From Clostridiales bacterium (GTDB lineage: Bacteria; Bacillota; Clostridia; WRLR01): 8,279 bases of DNA. The position numbers and the translations under genes were made by a program. This document shows, piece after piece, positions 1 to 6,861 of this stretch; position 1 is the first letter of the stretch, and every line of letters starts with the position of its first letter. The DNA lies in NCBI GenBank assembly GCA_031287655.1, contig JAITSR010000070.1, positions 1 through 8,279 on the forward strand. Reading direction: 5' to 3'. Under the pieces are notes generated by a model. That model worked only from the letters and a program-made list of their open reading frames with translations, was not told the DNA's origin and did not search any database.

Positions 1-33
1 GCACGGGAATCGTGTAAAAAGGAGTGAGGATTT

Positions 34-954
34 ATGCAGGCATCGTCAAAAGCGGTAAAATCGCCGCCGAACGTCTCGTCGTCCGTGGGTAAACTGCGAA
101 AGAACAACTGGTTTGACTATCTGAATCTGACGGTCATGCTGCTGTTCTCGATCGCGATCCTCTACCCTTTTTACAATTCGATCCTCGTTTCGTTCACACC
201 GGAATCCGTATACATCAAGACCCCCTTCATGTTCCTTCCGAAGGCGCTGACGCTGGATTCTTACTACATCGTCTTTCAGTCGAAGGTGATCTTTACGGGC
301 TTTGGCGTCACAACGCTGATCACGGTTGTCGGCGTCGCCTACAACATGCTCCTGACCGTGCTGATGGCCTATTGCTTTAACCGGGAATTTCCCGGCAAAA
401 AGGTGATCCTCTATCTGATCCTGTTTACGATGTTCTTCAGCGGCGGTCTGATCCCTTATTATCTGCTCGTCAAGGATTTGCATCTGATGAACTCCATTTT
501 CTCAATGATTCTGCCGACGGGCGTTTCGATCACGTATATGACCGTCATGCGGCAGTATTTCGCGGCCCTCCCGGAGGAACTGCAGGAGTCTGCGCGGCTC
601 GACGGCGCCTCGGAGTTTGTGATTCTGTTTTTGATCATTTTGCCGCTCGCGCTCCCGATCGTCGTCACCTTCGCGCTCTATTACGGCATTGAGCGCTGGA
701 ACGAGTGGTGGAACGGGATGCTCTTTATCAAAGACGCGTTCAAACAGCCGCTCCAGCTCGTGCTCCGCGGCATCATCCAGTCCGCGACGTCGGAGGCGAT
801 GTCCTCGAACTTGCAGGAGGCGGGGATCGTGCCTTTTTCGGACGGCGTGAAGATGGCGAGCGTCGTCGTTACGATGACGCCGATCATGTGCGTATATCCA
901 TTCCTGCAAAAATACTTTGTACAGGGGCTCGCGATCGGCGCGGTGAAGGGGTGA
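34..954 (+). CDS. Carbohydrate ABC transporter permease (LplC/YtcP-like, MalG family)
   Basis: Inner-membrane subunit of a CUT1-type sugar importer. It would form the translocation channel with a second permease and be driven by a cytoplasmic ATPase. The 306-residue protein has about six hydrophobic segments (roughly residues 33-53, 88-113, 122-146, 152-170, 195-218, 275-296). The EAA loop that docks the ATPase is clear at 185-204: E185-S-A, G191, then I202-L-P204. The C-terminus, GLAIGAVKG, is typical of the LplC/YtcP branch. The start is supported by AAGGAG at 19-24, nine bases before the ATG. Length is normal for the family. The binding protein follows 103 bp downstream. The LplB-like partner permease is expected just upstream, outside the window. 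No ATPase gene is present, which is common in this group, where a shared MsmX-like ATPase often serves several importers. Family assignment is firm; the substrate is unknown. Confidence 0.95.
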   Translation: MQASSKAVKSPPNVSSSVGKLRKNNWFDYLNLTVMLLFSIAILYPFYNSILVSFTPESVYIKTPFMFLPKALTLDSYYIVFQSKVIFTGFGVTTLITVVGVAYNMLLTVLMAYCFNREFPGKKVILYLILFTMFFSGGLIPYYLLVKDLHLMNSIFSMILPTGVSITYMTVMRQYFAALPEELQESARLDGASEFVILFLIILPLALPIVVTFALYYGIERWNEWWNGMLFIKDAFKQPLQLVLRGIIQSATSEAMSSNLQEAGIVPFSDGVKMASVVVTMTPIMCVYPFLQKYFVQGLAIGAVKG

Positions 955-974
955 GTGGGTGAGGGGGGTGAGGG
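948..974 (+). repeat. GGGTGA repeats forming a G-quadruplex-like motif
   Basis: Four G-tracts lie at 948-951, 957-959, 963-968 and 972-974, with loops of 5, 3 and 3 bases. This satisfies the usual G3+N1-7 quadruplex rule on the coding (mRNA) strand. The hexamer GGGTGA occurs three times (949, 957, 966). The tract overlaps the permease stop codon (952-954) and opens the leader of the binding-protein gene. The motif is seen directly; folding and function are inference. Confidence 0.6.
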
Positions 975-1041
975 TCCGGCAGCAGAAAGGAATGGTCATA
1001 AAAATGGAAAGCGGAATGAAAAGCCGAATAAAAAACAGAGT

Positions 1042-1049
1042 GGAAAGGA
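1042..1049 (+). promoter_or_regulatory. Ribosome binding site deciding the start of the binding protein
   Basis: GGAAAGGA ends eight bases before the ATG at 1058. From that ATG the protein begins with a normal lipoprotein signal peptide. In-frame starts further upstream (GTG 959, ATG 992, 1004, 1016) would add up to 33 very basic residues ahead of the signal peptide and are less likely. AGAAAGGA at 984-991 could serve ATG 1004, so the choice is probable rather than certain. Confidence 0.65.
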
Positions 1050-1057
1050 AAACTGCT

Positions 1058-2875
1058 ATGAAAGTCATGAAAACCAGGAAAATCGGGAATATTAGGATTT
1101 CCAAGGGGCTCGCGCTCGCGCTGGCATTGGGGCTTACGCTGTCTTTGCTGCTGACGGCCTGCTCCTCGTCCAATCAGAACGCGACGACCGCGCAAGCCAC
1201 GACGGCGGCTGTGACGACCGCCGCAGCCGCAGCCGGGGCCGAGACGACCGCCGCCGCGGCCGGAGCGGAGGCGGCGACAACGGCGGCGGCGACTCAAACG
1301 ACCGCCGCGGGCAGCTCCGGCGAGGCGGCCGCGACGCCCGCGTATTCGACCCGCATCCGGCTCTCGCACAATATCACGGACGCGGACAAGCAGGTCGACA
1401 ACAAGCTCTACGACTACTTTTCGGAGAAATTTCAGGTCGACTTTGACTTCATTCCGATGCAGTTTGGCGAACGTCATGAAAAAGCGCGCCTTTGGGCGGC
1501 CTCCGGCGACCTGCCGGACGTCCTCTGGATGGACTTGAACGAAAACCTCTATTCTGAATGGTGTACTTGGGTCGACAGCGGCCTCTTTGCCCCGATCCCG
1601 GGGGATTTGGGTAAATGGCCGGAGATCCAAAAGCAGTTTGACGCGATGGTCGCGGACGAGCTGTTCACGCGCGACGGGGATGTCTATGCGCTCGCCGCGA
1701 TGCGCGACATGGCTTCCGAGGACTTTACGGTCTGCATGGGCATCGTCTACCGCGCGGACTGGGCCGAAAAGCTCGGGATGCGCAAAGAAAACGACATCTA
1801 CACATGGGACGAGTTCATGGCGATGGTAAAGGCGTGTATCGAGCAGGATCCGGGCGGGAACGGCCCCGGCAAGACGTTCGGCCTCAGCGGGCCGCAGTGG
1901 TATTTCCCGGACATGTACGGCATCTATCAGACGAACACCTACGAATGGGGTTTTGAGGAGCCGTTCTTTATTGAGGTGGACGGCAAGTATGTGTGGTATC
2001 CGACGCTCCCGGAGTATATCTCCGGCTTAAAAGTCGCAAAAGGGCTCTATGACGACGGGATTCTCTGGCAGGACAACGTTGTGGACAGCAATTCCACGAT
2101 GTACATCGACCTCTACTACGCGGGCCAGATGGTGGGCGTGGGCTCGCACGCGACGATCGGAAACCTGACCTCGGCGCGTGACCGTATGATTGAGGCGTTT
2201 CCGGACGGAGACCGGGCGATGATGTACAAGATCGCGAAAGTCGCATCGCCGGTCGACGACAGTTTTTACTGGCAAAAGCAGTCCCCCGCGTATTGGGGCG
2301 CGAACTCCATCAGCGCGAACGCGTCGCCGGAGGTGCAGGAGCGTTTCTTGGATATGTGGAACTGGCTCTTGACCGACGAGGGGATGCGCTTCCGTCAGTA
2401 CGGCATTGAGGGCGAGGACTATACACTGAACGCCGACGGCTCGGTCGAGAGCCTTTGGGAGATCAAAAACGGCAAATATGTCGACCCTTACAGCCAGGCG
2501 CGCGGGTTCTACGGGCGGCCGATGCTGACCGACGCGGAATACGCCTTTACAAAGGTGACGACGCCGGAGGAGGACCGCATCGACGGGGACGCGGCGTGGA
2601 AATGGGACTGGGCGAACGCGCACATCGGCAAAGTCGACTACAACATGCTCTACAGCTCGACCCCAAACAAGGACGCGCTCGGGATGTTTGTCGCCGAGGT
2701 CAAGGCAAAGGCGATCGACCTGCTCGTCAATTCGACACAGGATAAGATCGAAGGGGAGTGGAAGGCCTGGACCGACTCGATGATGCCCAAAGTCCAGCTC
2801 GTGCTCGACGACCTGAACAGCCTGCCCTATATCCCGTCGAGCTATGAGGACTTGGTCCGGCACATGCAGGAATAA
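1058..2875 (+). CDS. Extracellular solute-binding lipoprotein of the sugar ABC transporter (LipO/YtcQ-like)
   Basis: Membrane-anchored receptor that captures the substrate outside the cell and delivers it to the permeases. From ATG 1058 the protein has 605 residues. It begins with a basic n-region, a Leu/Ala-rich hydrophobic stretch (about 19-31) and the lipobox LTAC with lipidated Cys35. An Ala/Thr/Gly-rich tether follows at about 42-92, encoded by 30-bp imperfect repeats, and the folded domain starts near residue 95. The segment RLWAASGDLPDVLWMD (about 144-159) is typical of the LipO/YtcQ cluster, and the aromatic-rich stretch GPQWYFPDMYGIYQTNTYEWG-like region further on suits a sugar-binding cleft. 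The protein is somewhat longer than the usual roughly 500-560 residues, partly because of the tether. It lies 103 bp after the permease, probably in the same transcript. The ligand cannot be deduced. Confidence 0.93.
   Translation: MKVMKTRKIGNIRISKGLALALALGLTLSLLLTACSSSNQNATTAQATTAAVTTAAAAAGAETTAAAAGAEAATTAAATQTTAAGSSGEAAATPAYSTRIRLSHNITDADKQVDNKLYDYFSEKFQVDFDFIPMQFGERHEKARLWAASGDLPDVLWMDLNENLYSEWCTWVDSGLFAPIPGDLGKWPEIQKQFDAMVADELFTRDGDVYALAAMRDMASEDFTVCMGIVYRADWAEKLGMRKENDIYTWDEFMAMVKACIEQDPGGNGPGKTFGLSGPQWYFPDMYGIYQTNTYEWGFEEPFFIEVDGKYVWYPTLPEYISGLKVAKGLYDDGILWQDNVVDSNSTMYIDLYYAGQMVGVGSHATIGNLTSARDRMIEAFPDGDRAMMYKIAKVASPVDDSFYWQKQSPAYWGANSISANASPEVQERFLDMWNWLLTDEGMRFRQYGIEGEDYTLNADGSVESLWEIKNGKYVDPYSQARGFYGRPMLTDAEYAFTKVTTPEEDRIDGDAAWKWDWANAHIGKVDYNMLYSSTPNKDALGMFVAEVKAKAIDLLVNSTQDKIEGEWKAWTDSMMPKVQLVLDDLNSLPYIPSSYEDLVRHMQE
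1181..1305 (+). repeat. 30-bp in-frame imperfect tandem repeats encoding the Ala/Thr tether
   Basis: The octamer ACGACCGC occurs at 1184, 1214, 1244 and 1298. The first three are spaced exactly 30 bp apart and the last 54 bp further on. They mark three 10-codon units (ATTAQATTAA, VTTAAAAAGA, ETTAAAAGAE) and a degenerate remainder. The repeat encodes the flexible linker between the lipid-anchored cysteine and the binding domain. Such repeats can change copy number by slippage without breaking the reading frame. Confidence 0.75.
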
Positions 2876-2918
2876 GGCGAAAAGACGGAATGATCATAAG
2901 CATAGACGTACTTTATTA

Positions 2919-2927
2919 TGATATACT
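2919..2927 (+). promoter_or_regulatory. Possible extended -10 promoter for the dehydrogenase
   Basis: TG at 2919-2920, one base, then TATACT at 2922-2927 forms an extended -10 element (TGnTATAAT with one mismatch) in an AT-rich stretch. No convincing -35 box lies at the right distance. If used, transcription would start near 2934, giving a leader of about 77 bases that contains the GC hairpin. It would let the dehydrogenase be expressed apart from the transporter. Confidence 0.4.
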
Positions 2928-2944
2928 CATCCATGGCATAGCCT

Positions 2945-2971
2945 GCGGCCGCCTCCTGCGGGGGGCGCCGC
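2945..2971 (+). other. Strong GC hairpin between binding-protein and dehydrogenase genes
   Basis: GCGGC (2945-2949) pairs with GCCGC (2967-2971), and GCCTCC (2951-2956) pairs with GGGGGC (2961-2966) including one G-U pair. C2950 is bulged and TGCG forms the loop, giving an 11-bp stem. No run of T follows (the next bases are GGATTATG), so it is not a standard Rho-independent terminator. It could protect the 3' end of the transporter mRNA, partially attenuate read-through, or structure the dehydrogenase leader. Confidence 0.55.
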
Positions 2972-3010
2972 GGATTATGAAAACGAATCTATTTATAGGA
3001 GGGTTTTAGC

Positions 3011-4036
3011 ATGAGGGGCCTTGTTTTTACGGGTGTGGAGAAAATGGAAATCAGGCAGTTCCCCGATCCCAAGCCGGGTGCGGGGCAGGTCGTCGTGGAC
3101 ATCAAGTGTACGAGCCTGTGCGGCTCGGATCTGCACAATCTGCACAATCCGAACCTGAACCATGAAATCATCATGGGGCATGAGGGCGCGGGCATCGTCT
3201 CCGAGGTCGGCGTGGGCGTAACGCTCGTAAAGCCCGGCGACCGCGTCGCGCTCTACCATGTCGTTTCCTGCGGGAAATGCAAATACTGCATGGCGGGCTA
3301 CGCGCAGTTCTGCACCGAGGACAGGCGGGCGCTTGCGGGTATTGAGCATGGGACTGACGCCGACAAAATCATCGTAAAAGAGGCGAACTGCCTGCCCCTT
3401 CCGGACGACATCTCGTTCGCGGTCGGCGCGTTCATCGGCTGCTTTGCCGGAACGTCATTTTCCGCGATGAAAAAGCTCCAGCCGAGCGGCATGAATACGG
3501 TCGCCGTGTTCGGGCTGGGGCCGGTCGGTCTGTGCGGCGTCCAATATGCGCACGCCGCCGGGGCGCGTGTAATCGGGATCGACGGGATCCCGGAGCGGCT
3601 CGAACTCGCAAAAAAGCTCGGCGCGGACGAAGTGATCGACTTCAAAAATGAAAACACGGCCGAAACGCTCAAAAAACTCACGGGCGGGCGCGGTCCGGAC
3701 CTCGTCTACGAGTCGTCCGGCAGCATGGTCGCGCAAAAAGACGCGATCAACGTCTGCGCCGTGCAAGGCAAAATCTGCATGGTGGGCTTTAACGGCCCGA
3801 TGTCCGCAAAGGCCGACAGCGCGCCAATGCTCTATGGTCTCATCGGTAAGGAGCTGACGCTCTACGGCTCGTCGATCATGCCGCGCCAGTACCACTATGA
3901 GATCATCGACTTTATCCGCGCAAAGAAGATCGACCTTGAAAAGATGATCACGCACCGATTCCCGTTTGAAAAAATCGAGGAAGCCATGCGCCTGTTCGAC
4001 ACCGGCAAGACCGGCAAAGTCGTGATCGATCTGTGA
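3011..4036 (+). CDS. Zinc-dependent medium-chain alcohol/polyol dehydrogenase
   Basis: Cytoplasmic NAD(H)-linked oxidoreductase of the MDR superfamily, the group that contains sorbitol, threonine and alcohol dehydrogenases. In the 341-residue protein the catalytic zinc ligands are probably Cys37 (SLCGSD), His57-Glu58 (GHEGAG) and Cys144. The structural zinc site is complete: Cys87, Cys90, Cys93, Cys101. The Rossmann loop is GLGPVG (168-173), and Asp191 at the end of the second strand favours NAD over NADP. Length is normal. AGGAGGG at 2997-3003, seven bases before ATG, fixes the start. The gene is 135 bp behind the binding protein, with a terminator after it, so it closes the transport unit. 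This context suggests oxidation of an imported sugar alcohol or derivative, but that is inference. The exact substrate cannot be told from motifs, and threonine dehydrogenase-like activity is not excluded. Confidence 0.93.
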   Translation: MRGLVFTGVEKMEIRQFPDPKPGAGQVVVDIKCTSLCGSDLHNLHNPNLNHEIIMGHEGAGIVSEVGVGVTLVKPGDRVALYHVVSCGKCKYCMAGYAQFCTEDRRALAGIEHGTDADKIIVKEANCLPLPDDISFAVGAFIGCFAGTSFSAMKKLQPSGMNTVAVFGLGPVGLCGVQYAHAAGARVIGIDGIPERLELAKKLGADEVIDFKNENTAETLKKLTGGRGPDLVYESSGSMVAQKDAINVCAVQGKICMVGFNGPMSAKADSAPMLYGLIGKELTLYGSSIMPRQYHYEIIDFIRAKKIDLEKMITHRFPFEKIEEAMRLFDTGKTGKVVIDL

Positions 4037-4083
4037 GCGCAAAAGCGGTAAACGACACATGAAACGATGAGGAAAAAGGGGAT

Positions 4084-4121
4084 GCGGTCGGAAACGGGGA
4101 TCAACAGTTCCGACCGCTTTT
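4084..4121 (+). terminator. Rho-independent terminator after the dehydrogenase
   Basis: GCGGTCGGAA (4084-4093) and TTCCGACCGC (4108-4117) form a perfect 10-bp stem with a 14-base loop, followed by TTTT (4118-4121). The structure can extend outward by pairing GAGGAAA (4069-4075) with TTTCCTC (4126-4132), so an A-rich/T-rich pair flanks the stem. It lies 47 bp after the stop codon and separates the transport unit from the two-component genes. Confidence 0.85.
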
Positions 4122-4221
4122 CCTGTTTCCTCAAAATATACTCTAAAGGACTTGCGTATCAATTATTCTGTGATTTGTGCAACTTTTTCTTCATTTACGA
4201 CTGGGATATTTCTTCATGAAA

Positions 4222-4230
4222 TGCTATAAT
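4222..4230 (+). promoter_or_regulatory. Extended -10 promoter of the two-component operon
   Basis: TGCTATAAT (TG at 4222-4223, consensus TATAAT at 4225-4230) is a perfect extended -10 element within an AT-rich gap. The hexamer 17 bp upstream (4202-4207, TGGGAT) is a poor -35 box, as is tolerated with an extended -10. The predicted start is near 4237, giving a leader of about 40 bases. Its position rules out the longer in-frame starts (GTG 4177, ATG 4216) for transcripts from this promoter. Confidence 0.7.
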
Positions 4231-4242
4231 TATTACAACAAT

Positions 4243-4258
4243 AACAACAAATGTTGTT
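4243..4258 (+). promoter_or_regulatory. 16-bp palindrome at the start of the regulator transcript (operator candidate)
   Basis: AACAACA (4243-4249) and TGTTGTT (4252-4258) are exact inverted repeats with a two-base spacer. The site begins about 12 bp after the -10 box, a position where a bound protein would block transcription. A half-site-like ACAACA also occurs at 4235-4240. Operator function is inferred from symmetry and position; the short RNA hairpin it could form would be weak. Confidence 0.5.
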
Positions 4259-4278
4259 CAGATTATATAAGAGATGAT

Positions 4279-5040
4279 ATGTACCGAGTTATTCTTGTCG
4301 ATGATGAGCGCTGGGTGCTGTCGGACGTGGTTCACAGCTTCCCGTGGGGACAATATGAGTTTGAGGTCGTAGGACAGACGACGCAGGCAATGCAGGCGAT
4401 TGAGCTTGTCGCGGAGGAAAAGCCGGATGTCGCGTTCTTGGACATTCGGATGCCTGTGCTCTCGGGGCTCGACCTGATCCCCCTGCTGCGTGAAAAATCC
4501 CCGCGGCTCCTGTTCGTTTTAATCACGGGACACTCCGAGTTCGAGTACGCGCGCACCGCAGTCCGTCTCAGCGTCTTTGACTACTGCTTAAAGCCCGTTG
4601 AGGAGAGGGAGGCCGCGGATCTGCTCGGCAGATTGCGGTCCGCGCTCAAGCAAAGAGGCGAGTTGCCGCCTTTTGTGGAGATCGACCCGGAGGAGTCGGC
4701 GGGGGACAGCTTTTCGAGGCTCCTGCGCCATGTCCGCGGCCACGCTTTTGAAAAACTCTCCTTGGAAAAGGTCGCCGAGGCCTATTATATGAACCCGAAT
4801 TACTGCGGGCATCTGTTCAAGCTCCACACGGGCAAGACCTATTCGCAGTATGTCCGGGACATCCGAATGAAAACCGCGTGTTATCTTCTTTCGCACAGCA
4901 GGCTGCGGATCGGGGAGATCGCCATACGCGTCGGCTATGACAATACGCAATATTTCACGCGAATCTTCACCGCCGCGATGGGGGACTCCCCGCGCGGTTA
5001 TCGCGCCAAAAACAACTCGGTCGAATTTGTGGAAGAATAG
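4279..5040 (+). CDS. Response regulator with AraC-type DNA-binding domain (YesN-like)
   Basis: Cytoplasmic transcription factor controlled by phosphorylation. The receiver domain (about 1-122) has the acidic pair Asp8-Asp9, phospho-acceptor Asp55 (FLDIRMP), Thr83 (ITGHSEFEYA) and Lys105 (LKP). The AraC-type double helix-turn-helix domain covers about 155-243 and includes IGEIAIRVGYDNTQYFTRIF and the DSPRGYR ending. The two domains are joined by only about 30 residues. At 253 residues it is compact, since many YesN-like regulators are 350-540 residues with a middle region. ATG 4279 was chosen because the receiver fold begins directly there and the promoter overlaps longer starts; its ribosome site (AAGAGA) is weak. 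It is followed after 5 bp by the kinase gene. YesN-type regulators usually control adjacent sugar transporter genes, so the upstream ABC genes are the likely targets (inference). Confidence 0.93.
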   Translation: MYRVILVDDERWVLSDVVHSFPWGQYEFEVVGQTTQAMQAIELVAEEKPDVAFLDIRMPVLSGLDLIPLLREKSPRLLFVLITGHSEFEYARTAVRLSVFDYCLKPVEEREAADLLGRLRSALKQRGELPPFVEIDPEESAGDSFSRLLRHVRGHAFEKLSLEKVAEAYYMNPNYCGHLFKLHTGKTYSQYVRDIRMKTACYLLSHSRLRIGEIAIRVGYDNTQYFTRIFTAAMGDSPRGYRAKNNSVEFVEE

Positions 5041-5045
5041 AAATT

Positions 5046-6818
5046 ATGATCCGAATCCGGCTGTACCTCTTGCAAATAGCCTCTCTGGCGCTGATCTTGC
5101 TGCTCGGCGCCGCGATGTTGATCCGCAACGACGCGATTTCGCGCGAGCGCACAACCGCGTATGCCAAAACGCTGCTCGAACAAGTCTCGTCCGGTATACA
5201 GTCCGTGACGACGGACACCGTCAGAATCACCCAGAGCTTTGCCTACAGCTCCGGAGTCCAGCGGCTGCTGACGCAGGACGACATCAACCTCCGCGTGCGG
5301 GAGTACCGGAACGCGAGCGCCGCGAACCAGTTCATCACTTCGGCCAATTCAATCGCGATCGAACTCGCCGTCCGGCTCAACGACGGCAGGTCCTATATGT
5401 TCGGCTCGACCGTCTCCCATCTTGTCCGCAGGGAAATTTTTTCAAAAATGAGCGCGGCAGATTTGCGCAACGTAAACGGCACATTCGTGATTTTCGAAGA
5501 CAGGAGTGAGGACCTGCCCATCACGCGCATCGCCTATGTGCTGCCGATCTTCCCATCCGTGGCCGAACAGGTCGCCGGGGCGTACAGCGGGCACTGCATC
5601 CTCCTGTGCAACTTCCGGCTCTTTTTTGAAGGGATTTCCACCGCGCAATTCAAAGAGGCCAGCTTCATGCTGTACGCGGCGGACGGCAGCAGGATTTTCG
5701 GCTCCCCGGAGACGAGCCGGGCGCTGCCGAACAAACTCTGGGCGGAGCTGCCGCAGACGGGTTGGCGGCTCGAAATCCATTATCAGGGCGAGATTTCCGA
5801 ACAGCAGACCGTTGAATACCGGATGTTCGCCTACGCCGCAATGGCGAGCTTTTTTCTCGTGATCTTTGTACTCGCGCTCGTGATCCGCCGCGACATCACA
5901 CAGCCGATCCAAAAGATGACGCGGGAGCTCGGCGGGATCGCGGACGCGCCGGGGGACCAGCGGCTCACCGTGGCTGCGCGCAACGAGCTCGGGTCGATCG
6001 CGTCGCTGATCAACCACATGCTGGATCGGATCTCGGCCTTTAACCGGGAAAACAGCGAAAATCAGCGCCGCCTGCTGGAATTTGAGCTCGCACTGAACCA
6101 GATGCAGCTAAAGGCGCTCCAAAGCCAGATCAATCCCCACTTTTTGTACAACACGCTCGCCGCGCTCCGCGCGATGTCGCTCGAACGGGGCGCGCCGGAG
6201 CTCGCGGGCATGGTCAGCGCGATGATCGCGCTGTTCCGCTATTCCGTAAAAGGCGGCTCCTACGTTCAAGTGCGGGAGGAAGTGGATATTACGCGGCAGT
6301 ACCTCAGCATCATGAACCTGCGGACGGACGGCAAGTTTGAGGTCGGGATCAGTATTCCGGAGGAGCTTTTGCAGGGCTATATGGTCAAAATGATCCTCCA
6401 GCCCGTCGTTGAAAACGCGATCGCGCACGGCCTCGAGCAAAAAGAGGGGCCGGGGTTCGTGTCGATCCGCGGGGAGCGCGCGGACGCCGGGCGCTACCGC
6501 ATTTACGTTGAGGACAACGGCCTCGGGATGGAAAAGGACGCGGCGGACCGGCTGAACGCCATGCTCGAAAATATGGACAGGGAGGTCGACCGCGCGGGGG
6601 GCGCGGGGCGCGAATACGCAGGGGCCGCGGGGGACGCGGAACGCGAACGCGCAAAAGAGCGCGTCGAGCAAAATTCGATCGGACTCGCGAACATCAACCG
6701 TAAAATCCGGCTGCTCGCGGGCGAGGACCCCGGCTATGGCGTGCGCGTCGAGAGCGTGAAAAACGCGGGCACCGTCGTGATCCTGACGCTGCCCTATCTG
6801 CGCGAGCCGCCGCAGTGA
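5046..6818 (+). CDS. Sensor histidine kinase (YesM-like, HisKA_7TM-independent His_kinase family)
   Basis: Membrane kinase that would phosphorylate the regulator encoded just before it. The 590-residue protein has a first membrane segment at about 7-26, an extracytoplasmic sensor region at about 27-256 with no motif I can assign to a ligand, and a second membrane segment at about 259-280. A HAMP linker follows at about 281-332, then a short coiled segment. The phospho-acceptor His365 lies in QINPHFLYN, characteristic of the His_kinase (PF06580) class. The ATPase domain shows the N box (LQPVVENAIAHG, Asn457), a G1 box (VEDNGLGM, Asp490) and G2 (SIGLANINRKI, Gly546). Between G1 and G2 sits an unusual charged, Gly/Ala/Arg-rich stretch at about 511-541. 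GGAAGA at 5031-5036 serves the start. Regulator-first gene order and a 5-bp gap indicate co-transcription and coupled translation. Confidence 0.94.
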   Translation: MIRIRLYLLQIASLALILLLGAAMLIRNDAISRERTTAYAKTLLEQVSSGIQSVTTDTVRITQSFAYSSGVQRLLTQDDINLRVREYRNASAANQFITSANSIAIELAVRLNDGRSYMFGSTVSHLVRREIFSKMSAADLRNVNGTFVIFEDRSEDLPITRIAYVLPIFPSVAEQVAGAYSGHCILLCNFRLFFEGISTAQFKEASFMLYAADGSRIFGSPETSRALPNKLWAELPQTGWRLEIHYQGEISEQQTVEYRMFAYAAMASFFLVIFVLALVIRRDITQPIQKMTRELGGIADAPGDQRLTVAARNELGSIASLINHMLDRISAFNRENSENQRRLLEFELALNQMQLKALQSQINPHFLYNTLAALRAMSLERGAPELAGMVSAMIALFRYSVKGGSYVQVREEVDITRQYLSIMNLRTDGKFEVGISIPEELLQGYMVKMILQPVVENAIAHGLEQKEGPGFVSIRGERADAGRYRIYVEDNGLGMEKDAADRLNAMLENMDREVDRAGGAGREYAGAAGDAERERAKERVEQNSIGLANINRKIRLLAGEDPGYGVRVESVKNAGTVVILTLPYLREPPQ

Positions 6819-6822
6819 CCCG

Positions 6823-6861
6823 CCGCCCGCTGACCCATATCCGCCCGCTGCCCGCCCGCTG
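6823..6861 (+). repeat. Three copies of CCGCCCGCTG after the kinase stop codon
   Basis: The 10-mer CCGCCCGCTG is repeated exactly at 6823-6832, 6841-6850 and 6852-6861, starting five bases after the kinase stop. A CTG triplet run follows the last copy. The DNA is C-rich and lacks a credible gene. It may be a degenerate extension of the kinase 3' end or part of the terminator-like structure. Confidence 0.65.

Noticed and set aside
1..17. Possible tail of an upstream partner permease, reading T-G-I-V then TAA at 15-17
   Set aside because: An LplB-like gene is expected there, but five codons cannot identify it, and another frame stops at 25-27.
959..1057. Extended N-terminus of the binding protein from GTG 959
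   Set aside because: It would place 33 mostly basic residues before a normal lipoprotein signal peptide, and ATG 1058 has a better-spaced ribosome site.
2978..2991. CcpA cre-like site TGAAAACGAATCTA before the dehydrogenase
   Set aside because: The left half fits the cre consensus but the right half fails at several conserved positions, so carbon-catabolite control cannot be claimed from it.
4177..4278. Longer N-terminus for the response regulator from GTG 4177 or ATG 4216
   Set aside because: The extra 34 residues are Asn/Tyr-rich, precede a complete receiver fold and are encoded across the promoter and palindrome.
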